NCBI RefSeq assembly: GCF_000621565.1
Contig: NZ_KK211307.1
Coordinates: 254,743 to 318,742 of the forward strand
Direction: 5' to 3'
Source of the DNA: Butyrivibrio sp. LB2008
Lineage (GTDB): Bacteria; Bacillota; Clostridia; Lachnospirales; Lachnospiraceae
DNA: 64,000 bases
This document shows, in pieces, positions 55,423 through 64,000 of the stretch. Position numbers and translations under genes: made by a program. The notes under the pieces are model-generated. The model was not told where the DNA came from. It saw only the letters and a list, made by a program, of their open reading frames with translations, and ran no database searches. Within the stretch, counting starts at the first letter, position 1, and every line of letters starts with the position of its first letter.

Positions 55423-56781
55423 ATGCTCACATCTTCTATTGATCTATCTAAATACAAAAAAATGGAAAATGCCCCTTTTTATCGTATGAGGGGCAAAGTT
55501 GTCAATGTTATCGGACTTACTATCGAATCGGCGGGACCCGATGCGAAGCTCGGTGATATCTGCCTTATTTACCCTAAGAAAAAAGACAATGAATCTGCGA
55601 TAAACATTGATTCCAAACCTGCCATGGCTGAAGTTGTGGGCTTTAAGGATAATCATGTTCAGCTTATGCCGTATGAGAATGTCAGCGGCATCGGAAACGG
55701 AAGTATTGTCGAGAATACGGATTCACCCCTTAGAGTAAATGTCGGTGAAGGTCTTTTGGGCAAAACTCTCGACGGACTAGGAAGGATTGACGGAATTTCT
55801 TACGGGCAGGGAACGATGCTTGAAGGCGGAGTTGCATATTCTGTTGAAAATGAACCGCCGGATCCTATGACCAGAGATCCGATTTCGGAAGTTCTTCCAC
55901 TTGGTGTTAAGGCTGTCGACGGACTTTTGACGGTCGGCAAAGGACAGCGAATTGGAATTTTTGCAGGATCGGGTGTCGGCAAAAGTACGCTCCTTGGTAT
56001 GTTTGCAAGGAATACACAAGCTGACATCAATGTCATTGCACTTATCGGAGAGCGTGGAAGGGAAGTCAGGGAATTTATTGAACGAGATATGGGCGAAGAA
56101 GGTATGAAACGTTCTATCGTTGTTTGTGCCACTTCCGACAGACCGGCTCTTGAAAGATTAAAGGCTGCAAAGACTGCGACGTCTATTGCTGAGTATTTCA
56201 GAGATAAAGGTAAGGATGTCCTTCTTATGATGGATTCGCTTACGCGTTTTTCAATGGCTCAGAGAGAGATCGGACTTGCGAGCGGTGAGCCTCCTGTTTC
56301 AAGAGGATATCCGCCGAGCGTATACGCGGAGATGCCCAAACTTCTTGAGAGAGCGGGCAAATCGAAGTCGGGCTCGATAACAGGTCTTTATACCGTTCTT
56401 GTTGACGGTGATGATATGAATGAACCGATCACGGATACAGCGAGAGGTATTCTGGATGGCCATATAGTGCTCAACAGAAAACTTGCGCAAAAGAATCATT
56501 ATCCGGCAATTGACGTACTTGCAAGTATTTCAAGATGTATGTCGGCTATTGCTGATCCCGAGCACAAAAAGGCGGCGGGCAAGCTTAAAAATGTTCTTGC
56601 AACCTACAATGATGCGGAAGATCTGATAAATATCGGAGCCTACAGAATGGGTGCGAACAAGAACATTGACTACGCAGTTTCCAAGATTGATATGGTTAAT
56701 GAATTTCTTTTGCAGGAAACAGATCAGAAATTCAGCTTTGAAGAGATCAGAGCGAAACTTATCGATATGTTCAGATATTGA
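55423..56781 (+). CDS. fliI: flagellum-specific ATPase FliI
   Basis: A 452-residue F1-beta-like ATPase of flagellar type III export. The Walker A motif is GIFAGSGVGKSTLLGMFAR and Walker B is KDVLLMMDSLTRFSMAQREIGLA. The family markers PPDPMTRDPISEVLPLGVKAVDGLLTVGKGQR and GEPPVSRGYPPSVYAEMPKLLERAG are clear. It ends with ETDQKFSFEEIRAKLIDMF. It starts 17 bp after fliH. Confidence 0.97.
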   Translation: MLTSSIDLSKYKKMENAPFYRMRGKVVNVIGLTIESAGPDAKLGDICLIYPKKKDNESAINIDSKPAMAEVVGFKDNHVQLMPYENVSGIGNGSIVENTDSPLRVNVGEGLLGKTLDGLGRIDGISYGQGTMLEGGVAYSVENEPPDPMTRDPISEVLPLGVKAVDGLLTVGKGQRIGIFAGSGVGKSTLLGMFARNTQADINVIALIGERGREVREFIERDMGEEGMKRSIVVCATSDRPALERLKAAKTATSIAEYFRDKGKDVLLMMDSLTRFSMAQREIGLASGEPPVSRGYPPSVYAEMPKLLERAGKSKSGSITGLYTVLVDGDDMNEPITDTARGILDGHIVLNRKLAQKNHYPAIDVLASISRCMSAIADPEHKKAAGKLKNVLATYNDAEDLINIGAYRMGANKNIDYAVSKIDMVNEFLLQETDQKFSFEEIRAKLIDMFRY

Positions 56782-56799
56782 TGAATCGGCGGTTTTATT

Positions 56800-57258
56800 A
56801 TGGCAAGATTTGTCTATAGAATGCAGAATATCCTTAATATCAAGCAAAAGACCGAGGGGCAGATCAAGATGGAATTTGCCACTGCTCAGGCTGAGCTTAA
56901 TAAGCAGTATGATATTTTGGATGAGTATGTAAAAAGAAAAGAAAATTACCTTATCGAAGCTGAGGAGCTTAGAAATGAAGCAAGTCTGAGACTTCAGGAC
57001 ATATTGGACAACCAGTATGCGACGGCTCAGATGGATGTTATGATAGCTACTCAGTCCAGGATAATAAAGGAATATGAAGCTGAGGTTGAGAAAGTAAGAG
57101 TCAGACTTGCAAGAGCGATTCAGGAGAGAAAAATGCAGGAGACCTTGAGGGACAGAGCTTATGCAGAGTATCTTGAAGAGGAAAAGCAGGAAGAAGCTAA
57201 AGAGAACGACCAGAGAACCAGCTTTACTTACGGACAGAGGCAACAGGAGAAGAAGTAA
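56800..57258 (+). CDS. fliJ: flagellar export chaperone FliJ
   Basis: A 152-residue, wholly coiled-coil protein (MARFVYRMQNILNIKQKTEGQIKMEFATAQAELNKQYDILDEYV...) with the FliJ-typical N-terminus FxYRMQxIL. It should link FliI to the export gate FlhA. It sits between fliI and the MotE-like gene, as in Bacillus and Clostridium. Confidence 0.93.
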   Translation: MARFVYRMQNILNIKQKTEGQIKMEFATAQAELNKQYDILDEYVKRKENYLIEAEELRNEASLRLQDILDNQYATAQMDVMIATQSRIIKEYEAEVEKVRVRLARAIQERKMQETLRDRAYAEYLEEEKQEEAKENDQRTSFTYGQRQQEKK

Positions 57259-57260
57259 TT

Positions 57261-58214
57261 ATGGCTGAATTGGATATGCCGATGTCACCTTTTGATGATC
57301 AAAAGGCGGCAAAAGAAAAGCTTAAGGCTGACAAATTAGAATACAGAAAAAAGCTTAAAGAACAGAGAAAAGCTGATAAAGAGAAGTTGCATGAATTTGC
57401 CGAGAGGTCCGCGGAACTTAGCGGCGATGATGCGGGCGGTCTTGCAACGATCGTTATAACTTTTTTTATTGTTCTTATTTGGCTTGCCATAATGGCTCTT
57501 CTTATAAAGTTTAATGTAGGAAATTTTGGTTCCGATATACTGGCACCGCTTATCGGAGATATACCCGTTATCAATGCTATTTTGCCGGGTGAAGCAAGAA
57601 ATGATGTAGTGGTTTCCGATTCGCCCATTCAAAGTGATTATAGCGGCGAAGGTTCTACTTCAAGCGGCGGAATCCAGACTATGGATGAAGCAAATGCTTA
57701 TATTAAAAGGCTTGAGAAGGCTCTGCAGTCCGAGATGGAGCAAAATAGCAGCTATGCTTCCACTATAGAGAGGCTCGAAACAGAAATTGCAAGACTTGAG
57801 CCCTTTGAGGAGCAGCAAAAAGAGTTTTATGAAGAGAGGGCGAATTTCTATAACAGCATAGTTTACGGAGATAAAGCGCCTAGTCCCGAAGAATATGCCA
57901 AATATTTTGAGCAGATCGATCCTGATACCGCGGCTCAGATTTACGAGAGAGTTAAGCGCAAAGAGGGTGAAGATGCTGCAATCAAGGCTTTTGCCACGAC
58001 ATATTCGGGAATGAAGGCAAAGTCGGCTGCGAAGATTTTTGATGAAATGGTAAACGAGAATCAGATTGAGCTTGTTTCCAAGATTCTTGCACAGATGAGC
58101 GTAGAGAACAGAGGCGATATCCTTGCTCAGATGAAAGAGGAAAACGCAGCTAAGCTCACACAACTTTTGGAGCCTAATGCACTTAAGCAGAAATCTACAA
58201 AAGTTACGGGATAA
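57261..58214 (+). CDS. MotE/YlxF-like flagellar motor chaperone with MgtE N-like domain
   Basis: A 317-residue protein: a charged N-terminal region rich in Lys/Glu (residues ~12-50), one membrane helix (TIVITFFIVLIWLAIMALLI, ~64-83), a coiled coil (~143-195) and a C-terminal MgtE-N-like helical superhelix (YAKYFEQIDPDTAAQIYERV ... ILAQMSVENRGDILAQM). This order is that of YlxF/MotE, found between fliJ and fliK in Firmicutes and thought to aid stator (MotB) function. It starts 2 bp after fliJ. Confidence 0.85.
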   Translation: MAELDMPMSPFDDQKAAKEKLKADKLEYRKKLKEQRKADKEKLHEFAERSAELSGDDAGGLATIVITFFIVLIWLAIMALLIKFNVGNFGSDILAPLIGDIPVINAILPGEARNDVVVSDSPIQSDYSGEGSTSSGGIQTMDEANAYIKRLEKALQSEMEQNSSYASTIERLETEIARLEPFEEQQKEFYEERANFYNSIVYGDKAPSPEEYAKYFEQIDPDTAAQIYERVKRKEGEDAAIKAFATTYSGMKAKSAAKIFDEMVNENQIELVSKILAQMSVENRGDILAQMKEENAAKLTQLLEPNALKQKSTKVTG

Positions 58215-58255
58215 TATTTATTTTGCAGATTTGTAATTTTTTTTGAAAAAAGTAT

Positions 58256-58282
58256 AAAGCTATAAGATATTACGCCGATATA
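58256..58282 (+). promoter_or_regulatory. sigma-28 (SigD/FliA-type) promoter before fliK
   Basis: TAAA (58256-58259), exactly 15 bp, then GCCGATAT (58275-58282). This matches the SigD consensus TAAA-N15-GCCGATAT at every position. It lies in the 138-bp gap between the MotE-like gene and fliK, ~60 bp before the fliK start. Confidence 0.8.
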
Positions 58283-58351
58283 ATGTATGAAATGTTATGG
58301 TCTAATCATGTAATGGATCATGACCAAATTAAATACATTAAGGAGGACGCT

Positions 58352-59839
58352 ATGGGCAGTGCAACAAATTCTATCAGTGCAGCCATGAATTTTATGGCGG
58401 GTGGCACTGCAGCCTCAAATGTTTCAGCCGTAACAATGCCTGAAGGATATGATATTAAAGGCTCGGCGAGCTTTGATAATATCTTAAACAAGGCAAATGA
58501 CGCATTGACACAGATAAATACTTCTCGAACACAAAAAGATGTATCTGTGCCAAATGAAAAGGCGAAAACAAATGTATCGGAGCAGAAGGAAACTGCCGGT
58601 GTTGCTGCAAATAATGTTAAAAGCGACACTACGGATACCGGAACCGTTGATACAAAGAGCGCGGTAGTTACGGAAGAAACAAGTGGCAAGGAAGCCGGTA
58701 AAGAGCTGCAGGAGGCCATTGCAGAAGAAGGCAAAAAGCTGATCACCCAAATTGCTGAAGAGCTTGATATATCTGAGGAAGATATTGTAAATGCGATGCA
58801 GGTATTGGGAATCACGGCGGCAGATCTGTTTAACCCCGACAACTTGATTCAACTTGTTACAGCAGTGGGCGGCCAGGATGAGGCGGTAAATCTTATCACA
58901 GACTCAGAACTCTATACATCATTGCAGGACCTCATGGAGGGTGCGGATAGTATGAGAAGTGAGCTTATGAATGAGCTTAACTTAACTGAGGAAGATTTTA
59001 ATAACGCTGTCAGCCAAATACATGAGGAATTTTCTCAGGTGACGGAAAAGGTTGCAGAACCTGATACACAATCAGAACCTGTAATTGAGATAAACGATCT
59101 AAGACAGGACAAGGATATCGAGAATCCTGCCGATAAAGAACAAGGCAAGGAAATTAAAAATGATATCTCTACGGACAGGGCTGATGTGGTCAAAGAAGAA
59201 TTCAAACCCGTCGAAAATTCCAATAATACAACAAAGAATAACAATCAGTCAGCGAACTATAATCACGGTTCTGAAGGAGCAACAGTATTCAATCAGTTCC
59301 TGAATGGAGTTACCGATGCGATAAACGGAACTCAGGCAGCGGATGAGATGCTTGCATATACCGACAGAGCCCAGATGGAAAATATCGTAAGACAGATTAC
59401 CGAGAAGATTACTGTTTCGTCGACAGAAGATGTTACAAAGATGGAACTTCAGCTTCATCCCGCAAGCCTCGGTAATGTAAATATTCTTCTTACAAGCGGT
59501 AAAGACGGTATTGTTGCAAGATTTACAGCGCAGAATGAAATCGTAAAAGAAGCTGTGGAGAGCCAGATGCTTCAGCTTCAGCAGAAATTCGAAGCGCACG
59601 GCATTAAAGTTACTTCTATAGAAGTTACCGTTTCAAGCCATGCTTTTGAAGAGAATCTTCAACAGCAGGGAGGAAGCTCCGGAAATAATGAGCAGGCTTC
59701 CAAAGGAAGAAAAGGACTTCGAAGAATAAATCTTCTTGATGCGGATGATATTGCAGTTGATACAGAAATGGACGATGCCGAGAGAATATCGGCTCAAATG
59801 ATGGCTATGAGCGGAAACACTGTAGATTTCAGTGCATAA
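58352..59839 (+). CDS. fliK: flagellar hook-length control protein FliK
   Basis: About 495 residues. The N-terminal ~350 are low-complexity, acidic and poorly conserved, as in other FliK molecular rulers. The C-terminal Flg_hook domain (~375-445) is clear: TKMELQLHPASLGNVNILLTSGKDGIVARFTAQNE. A Gln/Ser-rich and basic end follows (GRKGLRRINLLDADD). ATG 58352 is chosen because AAGGAGG (58340-58346) is at ideal spacing; the upstream in-frame ATG at 58283 overlaps the sigma-28 promoter and lacks a ribosome site. FliK is exported and switches substrate specificity from hook to filament. Confidence 0.9.
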   Translation: MGSATNSISAAMNFMAGGTAASNVSAVTMPEGYDIKGSASFDNILNKANDALTQINTSRTQKDVSVPNEKAKTNVSEQKETAGVAANNVKSDTTDTGTVDTKSAVVTEETSGKEAGKELQEAIAEEGKKLITQIAEELDISEEDIVNAMQVLGITAADLFNPDNLIQLVTAVGGQDEAVNLITDSELYTSLQDLMEGADSMRSELMNELNLTEEDFNNAVSQIHEEFSQVTEKVAEPDTQSEPVIEINDLRQDKDIENPADKEQGKEIKNDISTDRADVVKEEFKPVENSNNTTKNNNQSANYNHGSEGATVFNQFLNGVTDAINGTQAADEMLAYTDRAQMENIVRQITEKITVSSTEDVTKMELQLHPASLGNVNILLTSGKDGIVARFTAQNEIVKEAVESQMLQLQQKFEAHGIKVTSIEVTVSSHAFEENLQQQGGSSGNNEQASKGRKGLRRINLLDADDIAVDTEMDDAERISAQMMAMSGNTVDFSA

Positions 59840-59861
59840 GCCGGTCGGAAAAGAGGTTAAT

Positions 59862-60773
59862 ATGGCAGATGTTAATTCTGTTAGTGCAGTAGTTAAAGAC
59901 GGTAAAGTTCAAAATACCGGCGGAACCAAAGATACAAAAGAACAAGAAAAAGCTAAACAGGCCAAGGGATACGACAAGGATTCTTTTCTTAAGATCCTTG
60001 TCGCCCAGATGAAGTATCAGGATCCCATGGAGCCGACTTCAAATACTGAGTATATCTCACAGTATGCTACCTTTACTCAGGTTGAGCAGATGAACAACAT
60101 GGCAAATGCAATGAGTTTGTCAAGAGCATCTGAGATGGTAGGAAAGACTGTAACTATTACTCAGACTAATCCGGATACCAAAAAGACAACCGAGATTCAG
60201 GGTGTTGTTGACTTTGTTACCTATAGCGGTAATAAGGCATTCCTTAACGTTAACGGAACTAATTACAATGTTGATGATGTTACTCAGGTTATTGGTGATG
60301 AGTATGCTACCGCGCACAAAAATGCTGTTGATTTCATGGAGAAAATCGATAAACTTCCCAATCTTATTGAACTTGTCAGCCTTGGTGAGTATGGAGAGAG
60401 TATATGGGCACTTGATGAAACTTATAAAGGCTTTGATAAGAAAACAACAGATCTTATCGATAAGGATTATGAGACATCACTTAAGCAGTATGTTGGCAGA
60501 ATTGAAGAACTTGAGAGCACTATGCAGGGATTTTTGGATGAAATTGAGGCTCTTCCTGCCGACCTTGAGCAGATTACTCTTGAAGAGCATGGAGAAAAGA
60601 TTGATTCTCTTTATGAGCGTTACATGAATATCGATCAGAAGACAAGATACTACATTGATCCTGAAGGAGCATATTCAACGGGACTTTTACATTATGTCAA
60701 CAAGATCGATGATCTCAGAGGAGACGAACACAGAACATATACCAAAAAAGCTACAAATGCTACAAACGCATAG
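59862..60773 (+). CDS. flgD: flagellar hook-capping protein FlgD with helical C-terminal extension
   Basis: About 303 residues. The canonical FlgD N-terminal domain is clear: DSFLKILVAQMKYQDPMEPTSNTEYISQYATFTQVEQMNNM, then ASEMVGKTVTI. A short beta module follows (GVVDFVTYSGNKAFLNVNGTNYNVDDVTQV). After residue ~150 it carries two copies of a helical module with the pattern IDKLPNLIELVSLGEYGESI... and IEALPADLEQITLEEHGEKI..., which is unlike the usual FlgD C-terminus and resembles helix repeats of Lachnospiraceae surface proteins. ATG 59862 has GAGG 5 nt upstream; an earlier in-frame ATG at 59832 overlaps fliK. Confidence 0.88.
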   Translation: MADVNSVSAVVKDGKVQNTGGTKDTKEQEKAKQAKGYDKDSFLKILVAQMKYQDPMEPTSNTEYISQYATFTQVEQMNNMANAMSLSRASEMVGKTVTITQTNPDTKKTTEIQGVVDFVTYSGNKAFLNVNGTNYNVDDVTQVIGDEYATAHKNAVDFMEKIDKLPNLIELVSLGEYGESIWALDETYKGFDKKTTDLIDKDYETSLKQYVGRIEELESTMQGFLDEIEALPADLEQITLEEHGEKIDSLYERYMNIDQKTRYYIDPEGAYSTGLLHYVNKIDDLRGDEHRTYTKKATNATNA

Positions 60774-60785
60774 GAGGTATAAGCT

Positions 60786-61211
60786 ATGACAATGGATGGT
60801 CGTCAGTTTATGTCCATAGGGCAGGTGCAAGACCAATATTTACATGGGAATGTGCCAAAAACAGATAAGAATAAACAAAATATTCCAACCGGTGAAAATT
60901 CTTTTGCATCAGTACTAAATAAAATCCAAGACTCTGCCGATAATAATATCAGCACGGAGAATCTTAGATTTTCTAAGCATGCAGTAAACAGACTCAATGA
61001 CAGAAACATTGAGCTTTCTGCGGAACAGATGCAGAGACTTAACCGCGGAAAAGCTGAAGCCGGTGAAAAGGGAATAAAAGAGTCACTTATTTTGGTTGAC
61101 CAGCTTGCATTTATAGTAAATGTTCCCAATAACATGGTGGTTACAGCTATGGATCAGACAGAAAACAAAAACAATGTATTTACAAACATAGACGGTGCAG
61201 TGATCGTATGA
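60786..61211 (+). CDS. TIGR02530-family flagellar operon protein
   Basis: A 141-residue protein with the family block RFSKHAVNRLNDRNIELSAEQMQRLNRGKAEAGEKGIKESLILVDQLAFIVNVPNNMVVTAMD. This small family is found between flgD and flgE in Firmicutes flagellar operons, and its function is unknown. It begins 12 bp after flgD with GGAGG upstream. The 150 bp between it and flgE contain no gene; a CTTCC...GGAAG hairpin at ~61268-61285 is visible. Confidence 0.85.
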   Translation: MTMDGRQFMSIGQVQDQYLHGNVPKTDKNKQNIPTGENSFASVLNKIQDSADNNISTENLRFSKHAVNRLNDRNIELSAEQMQRLNRGKAEAGEKGIKESLILVDQLAFIVNVPNNMVVTAMDQTENKNNVFTNIDGAVIV

Positions 61212-61360
61212 TTGGACCGAAGCGGCAAAAAGGCCTGAAGTGCCATGCCGTCAGGAAATCTTAACTTCCCGACCGACAGAAGGAAGTTCTTTGACGAAAA
61301 TCACGACGCATCCGTCCAAAATCAAACAGTTATATTTTTTATGATGGAGGACTTTGCCTT

Positions 61361-64000
61361 ATGATGAGATCTCTTTATTCTGGTGTAGCAGGACTTAAGA
61401 CACATCAGACAAAAATGGACGTTATCGGTAACAACATCGCCAACGTTAACACAACTTCTTACAAATCACAGTCAATCACATTCTCTGATCTTATGTATCA
61501 GACTACTCAGACAGCTTCAGGTGCTACAGAGACAAAGGGTGGTGTAAACGCACGTCAGATCGGTCTTGGTGCTAAATCAGGAGCTATCAATACTGCAATC
61601 ACATCTCAGGGAACAACACAGACAACAAATAACCCTTTTGATATCATGATCACAGGTCAGTCATTCTTCGTTGTTAACAACGGTGTTGAGAATCTTTATA
61701 CAAGAGACGGTTCATTCTATGTTGACGGTGCGGGAAATCTTGCAATGCAGTCAAACGGATATCTTGTACAGGGCTGGGCAGCACAGGAAGATAGAGAGAC
61801 AGGTGAGATTACTGTTAATAAGAATGGCGGACTTTCCAGCCTTCAGATCATGAGCCCCGCTAACTTTACATATTCACCTGCATCAACAACAGCAGCATAT
61901 TTCAATGGAAATATTGATGATAATGATACAAATGTAAAGTCTGATGATGGTAAAGTTATCACACTTGAGTTCTATGACAATAAGGGCTATCTCTATACAG
62001 GAAAGTTTACACTTAAGAACACAGCTCCCAAGGAAAATCATCTGTATGCTCTTACGCTTACAGATATCCTTGATTCTTCAGGAAAGTCTATTAATGACAA
62101 CGAGAAGAAGTATGACCTTATGAGCCAGATCTCATTTGGTGATATCGGAAATGAGCAGAGAACTTCCAAGCCTCAGGTAACACAGCCTACATATAGTGTT
62201 AGTGCAGGAGCAGATTCTTCTGTTATTACAATCAATAAAGAAGGCGGAGATGTTAAGTTTGATAAGGTTCCTTCAAACGGAAAACTTACAGATCTTATGT
62301 CGCCTGAATATAGTAAGAATGATAAGCTTGCAAACCTCTTAAATGATGCTTACGGTCTTTCAGATGAAGCTATCAAGGGAGAGTACCCCGGATATCTCAC
62401 AGCTGAATATACAATCGGCGATGACGGAAAGATCACAATTAATAGCACAGTAAAGAATGTTCCTTCACTTTTGACGGCGGAGAATGTAATCTTTGATGCT
62501 ACAAAGTTTACTAATGAGAATATTAAGAATCCCAATACCGAAAGAAAATATTTCGTCAATGCCGCAACACAGAAAGCATATAAAGTTCCTACTTCAACAG
62601 GTACATTTACAGGACAGGCTTCAAATGACATTTCAGCTGAGATGCTTAGAGATGTATTTGGAATTAATGAGACATTTGGTGCGGGATATAAGTTTACTTA
62701 TGATGATGCCGGATATCTTTCAATTTATAAGAATGTTGAAATTCAGAGCACAAAAGGCACAGTAGATCAGATTTACAGCCAGCTTGAAAAGTTCGCTGAC
62801 GGAGATAATAAATCACTTATTGACGCACTTGCTTCTTTTAGGGCTTCAGGTGGTACACTTAATACTCTTAATTATGAGTATTCAAATGGCCAGATTACTA
62901 TAATGCAGCCCGGAACCGAGCCTGCAGACGGCAATAAATCATTTAACATGGATTTCAATGCTGATGATATAGGTGCATTTACCAGTCTTGCTGATGGTAC
63001 AAAGGGGATCCCGACAAATCTTAACTGGGGTACAAATGATGCACTTGATCTTTCATATGAGAAAATAAGCGATATCGCAAATGATAGTAATGGCACCTAT
63101 TCTGCTGAGGAAAAGGCTCTTGCACAGAAAATTCTGGATCAGGTAGGTACATACTTTTCTGATAGAACAACTAATCTTCCGGGAATAACAAGTGATGATA
63201 TAGCTGATCTCAAGATAAGGGTTATTGATATGAGCGGAACGCCGGGAATTGACATTATTTATCCTTCAACTAAGCCTGCTGAGAAGCCGTTCCCTGATGC
63301 AACTGCAACATTACCTACAACTTATGAGAATAAGCCTTTTGCGAATGCACATTATAAGGACACAGATTATAAGTCTGAGACACCTAAGTATGTATACAAT
63401 AGTTCAAATACATACGGAACTTCATATTATCTTCTTGGCGATAAGCTTGAAACTACAATAACCAAGAGTACAATTAATGCTGATTTCCTTAGAACAGTAT
63501 TCCCCGGAGCAGATGCAGATATTACAAAGCTTCTTGCAGAGATGGATCTTAATCCTAACAGAGAATACAAGATGACAGTTGAGTCATCTGGATATCTTTC
63601 AATCACACACAAAGAGCCCAGCGAAGGAAAGTCGCCTGTGTATGACACCAAAGCTGATGATGGATCATTTACATACAAGACAAATCAGGCTTATGAAGAT
63701 GTTCCCAGAATGGGTAATATTTCAGACCTTCTTGAGACATCAAACGGTAAGTACAAAGGGCTTCTTAGCAAGGTATATGGAATAAGCGATGAGATGGCTG
63801 ATGCTTACGGACTTGACGGAACATATTCAATTGACAATACACCCGGATCATCAACATTTGGACAGATTTCACTCAGAACAGGTGATCATTCGATCCAGCT
63901 TAAGTTTAATGCTGATGACGGATCAATTCAGGCTGCAGACAATGGCAAGGACGGTAAGGTAAATATTACATTTGGTCAGGGATATCCCGGACTTGAGGCA
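61361..64000 (+). CDS. flgE: flagellar hook protein FlgE, unusually large, 3' end beyond window
   Basis: The frame opens with MMRSLYSGVAGLKTHQTKMD, then VIGNNIANVNTTSYKSQS, the classic hook/rod N-terminus, after GGAGG (61346-61350). It remains open for 880 codons to the last base of the window, with PFDIMITGQSFFVV and GSFYVDGAGNLAMQSNGYLVQGW marking the conserved D0-D1 core. Ordinary FlgE proteins are about 260-450 residues, so this one carries a very large D2/D3 insertion with internal repeats (see findings). The C-terminal D0 helix is not yet reached, so the true protein is over 900 residues. Confidence 0.93.
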   Translation, partial: MMRSLYSGVAGLKTHQTKMDVIGNNIANVNTTSYKSQSITFSDLMYQTTQTASGATETKGGVNARQIGLGAKSGAINTAITSQGTTQTTNNPFDIMITGQSFFVVNNGVENLYTRDGSFYVDGAGNLAMQSNGYLVQGWAAQEDRETGEITVNKNGGLSSLQIMSPANFTYSPASTTAAYFNGNIDDNDTNVKSDDGKVITLEFYDNKGYLYTGKFTLKNTAPKENHLYALTLTDILDSSGKSINDNEKKYDLMSQISFGDIGNEQRTSKPQVTQPTYSVSAGADSSVITINKEGGDVKFDKVPSNGKLTDLMSPEYSKNDKLANLLNDAYGLSDEAIKGEYPGYLTAEYTIGDDGKITINSTVKNVPSLLTAENVIFDATKFTNENIKNPNTERKYFVNAATQKAYKVPTSTGTFTGQASNDISAEMLRDVFGINETFGAGYKFTYDDAGYLSIYKNVEIQSTKGTVDQIYSQLEKFADGDNKSLIDALASFRASGGTLNTLNYEYSNGQITIMQPGTEPADGNKSFNMDFNADDIGAFTSLADGTKGIPTNLNWGTNDALDLSYEKISDIANDSNGTYSAEEKALAQKILDQVGTYFSDRTTNLPGITSDDIADLKIRVIDMSGTPGIDIIYPSTKPAEKPFPDATATLPTTYENKPFANAHYKDTDYKSETPKYVYNSSNTYGTSYYLLGDKLETTITKSTINADFLRTVFPGADADITKLLAEMDLNPNREYKMTVESSGYLSITHKEPSEGKSPVYDTKADDGSFTYKTNQAYEDVPRMGNISDLLETSNGKYKGLLSKVYGISDEMADAYGLDGTYSIDNTPGSSTFGQISLRTGDHSIQLKFNADDGSIQAADNGKDGKVNITFGQGYPGLEA

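Noticed and set aside
61212-61360. Small gene between the TIGR02530-like gene and flgE
   Set aside because: No frame with a start and ribosome site; it looks like untranslated leader with a small hairpin.

Overview
The window reads as chromosome of a flagellated, Gram-positive-type anaerobe of the Lachnospiraceae (Clostridia), most like Butyrivibrio or Pseudobutyrivibrio. That placement is inferred from gene content: the anaerobic coproporphyrinogen gene hemZ, a CodY regulator next to a B. subtilis-like flagellar operon, two YkuD L,D-transpeptidases, an LXG-type toxin module, strong GGAGG ribosome binding sites and AGA-rich, moderately AT-rich genes. Nearly all genes are on the + strand; only aroC and one tRNA are on the - strand.

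Layout. 1-9.3 kb: a MurJ/SpoVB-like flippase, two flavoproteins, 5-formyl-THF cyclo-ligase, proA, a double class II aldolase-like protein with an Asp-rich tail and an LD-carboxypeptidase. 9.3-15.6 kb: an unknown secreted protein, a lactonase-type beta-propeller, aroC facing it across a large palindrome, a VanY peptidase, tgt and yajC. 15.7-21.9 kb: branched-chain amino acid genes leuB, ilvD and ilvB with a GT-C membrane glycosyltransferase inserted. 21.9-29.6 kb: two tandem L,D-transpeptidase paralogues, then an LXG/type VII-like toxin cassette bounded by 171-bp direct repeats that copy the end of the second transpeptidase gene and its terminator, then a lipoprotein. 30.1-33.6 kb: serC-serA-DUF1015. 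33.7-39.3 kb: a branching-enzyme homologue lacking the catalytic residues, an intergenic array of six ~74-bp dyad repeats, a Ser/Gly-repeat zinc-ribbon membrane protein and a transglutaminase-like lipoprotein. 39.4-47.1 kb: tRNA-Thr(CGU), a 229-bp palindrome, apt, rel, an MBL hydrolase, hemZ, an orphan hypB and a diguanylate cyclase. 47.2-50.2 kb: topA and codY. 50.5 kb to the end: flgB-flgC-fliE-fliF-fliG-fliH-fliI-fliJ-motE-fliK-flgD-(TIGR02530-like)-flgE, with flgE running off the end after 880 codons.

How the parts fit. The flagellar cluster has the order of the B. subtilis fla/che operon and, as there, lies just downstream of codY. It carries an internal, consensus-perfect sigma-28 promoter before fliK and a weak candidate CodY box before flgB, so motility may be tied to GTP/branched-chain amino acid status. 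rel ((p)ppGpp) and the diguanylate cyclase are also encoded here. Cell-wall remodelling recurs (flippase, LD-carboxypeptidase, VanY, two L,D-transpeptidases).

The most unusual items are the repeat-flanked LXG cassette with an unassigned C-terminal toxin domain, the GlgB-like pseudoenzyme, the six-unit dyad-repeat array, two very long intergenic palindromes, and enlarged FlgD and FlgE proteins with inserted repeated modules. All functional calls rest on reading motifs by eye; no database search was possible.
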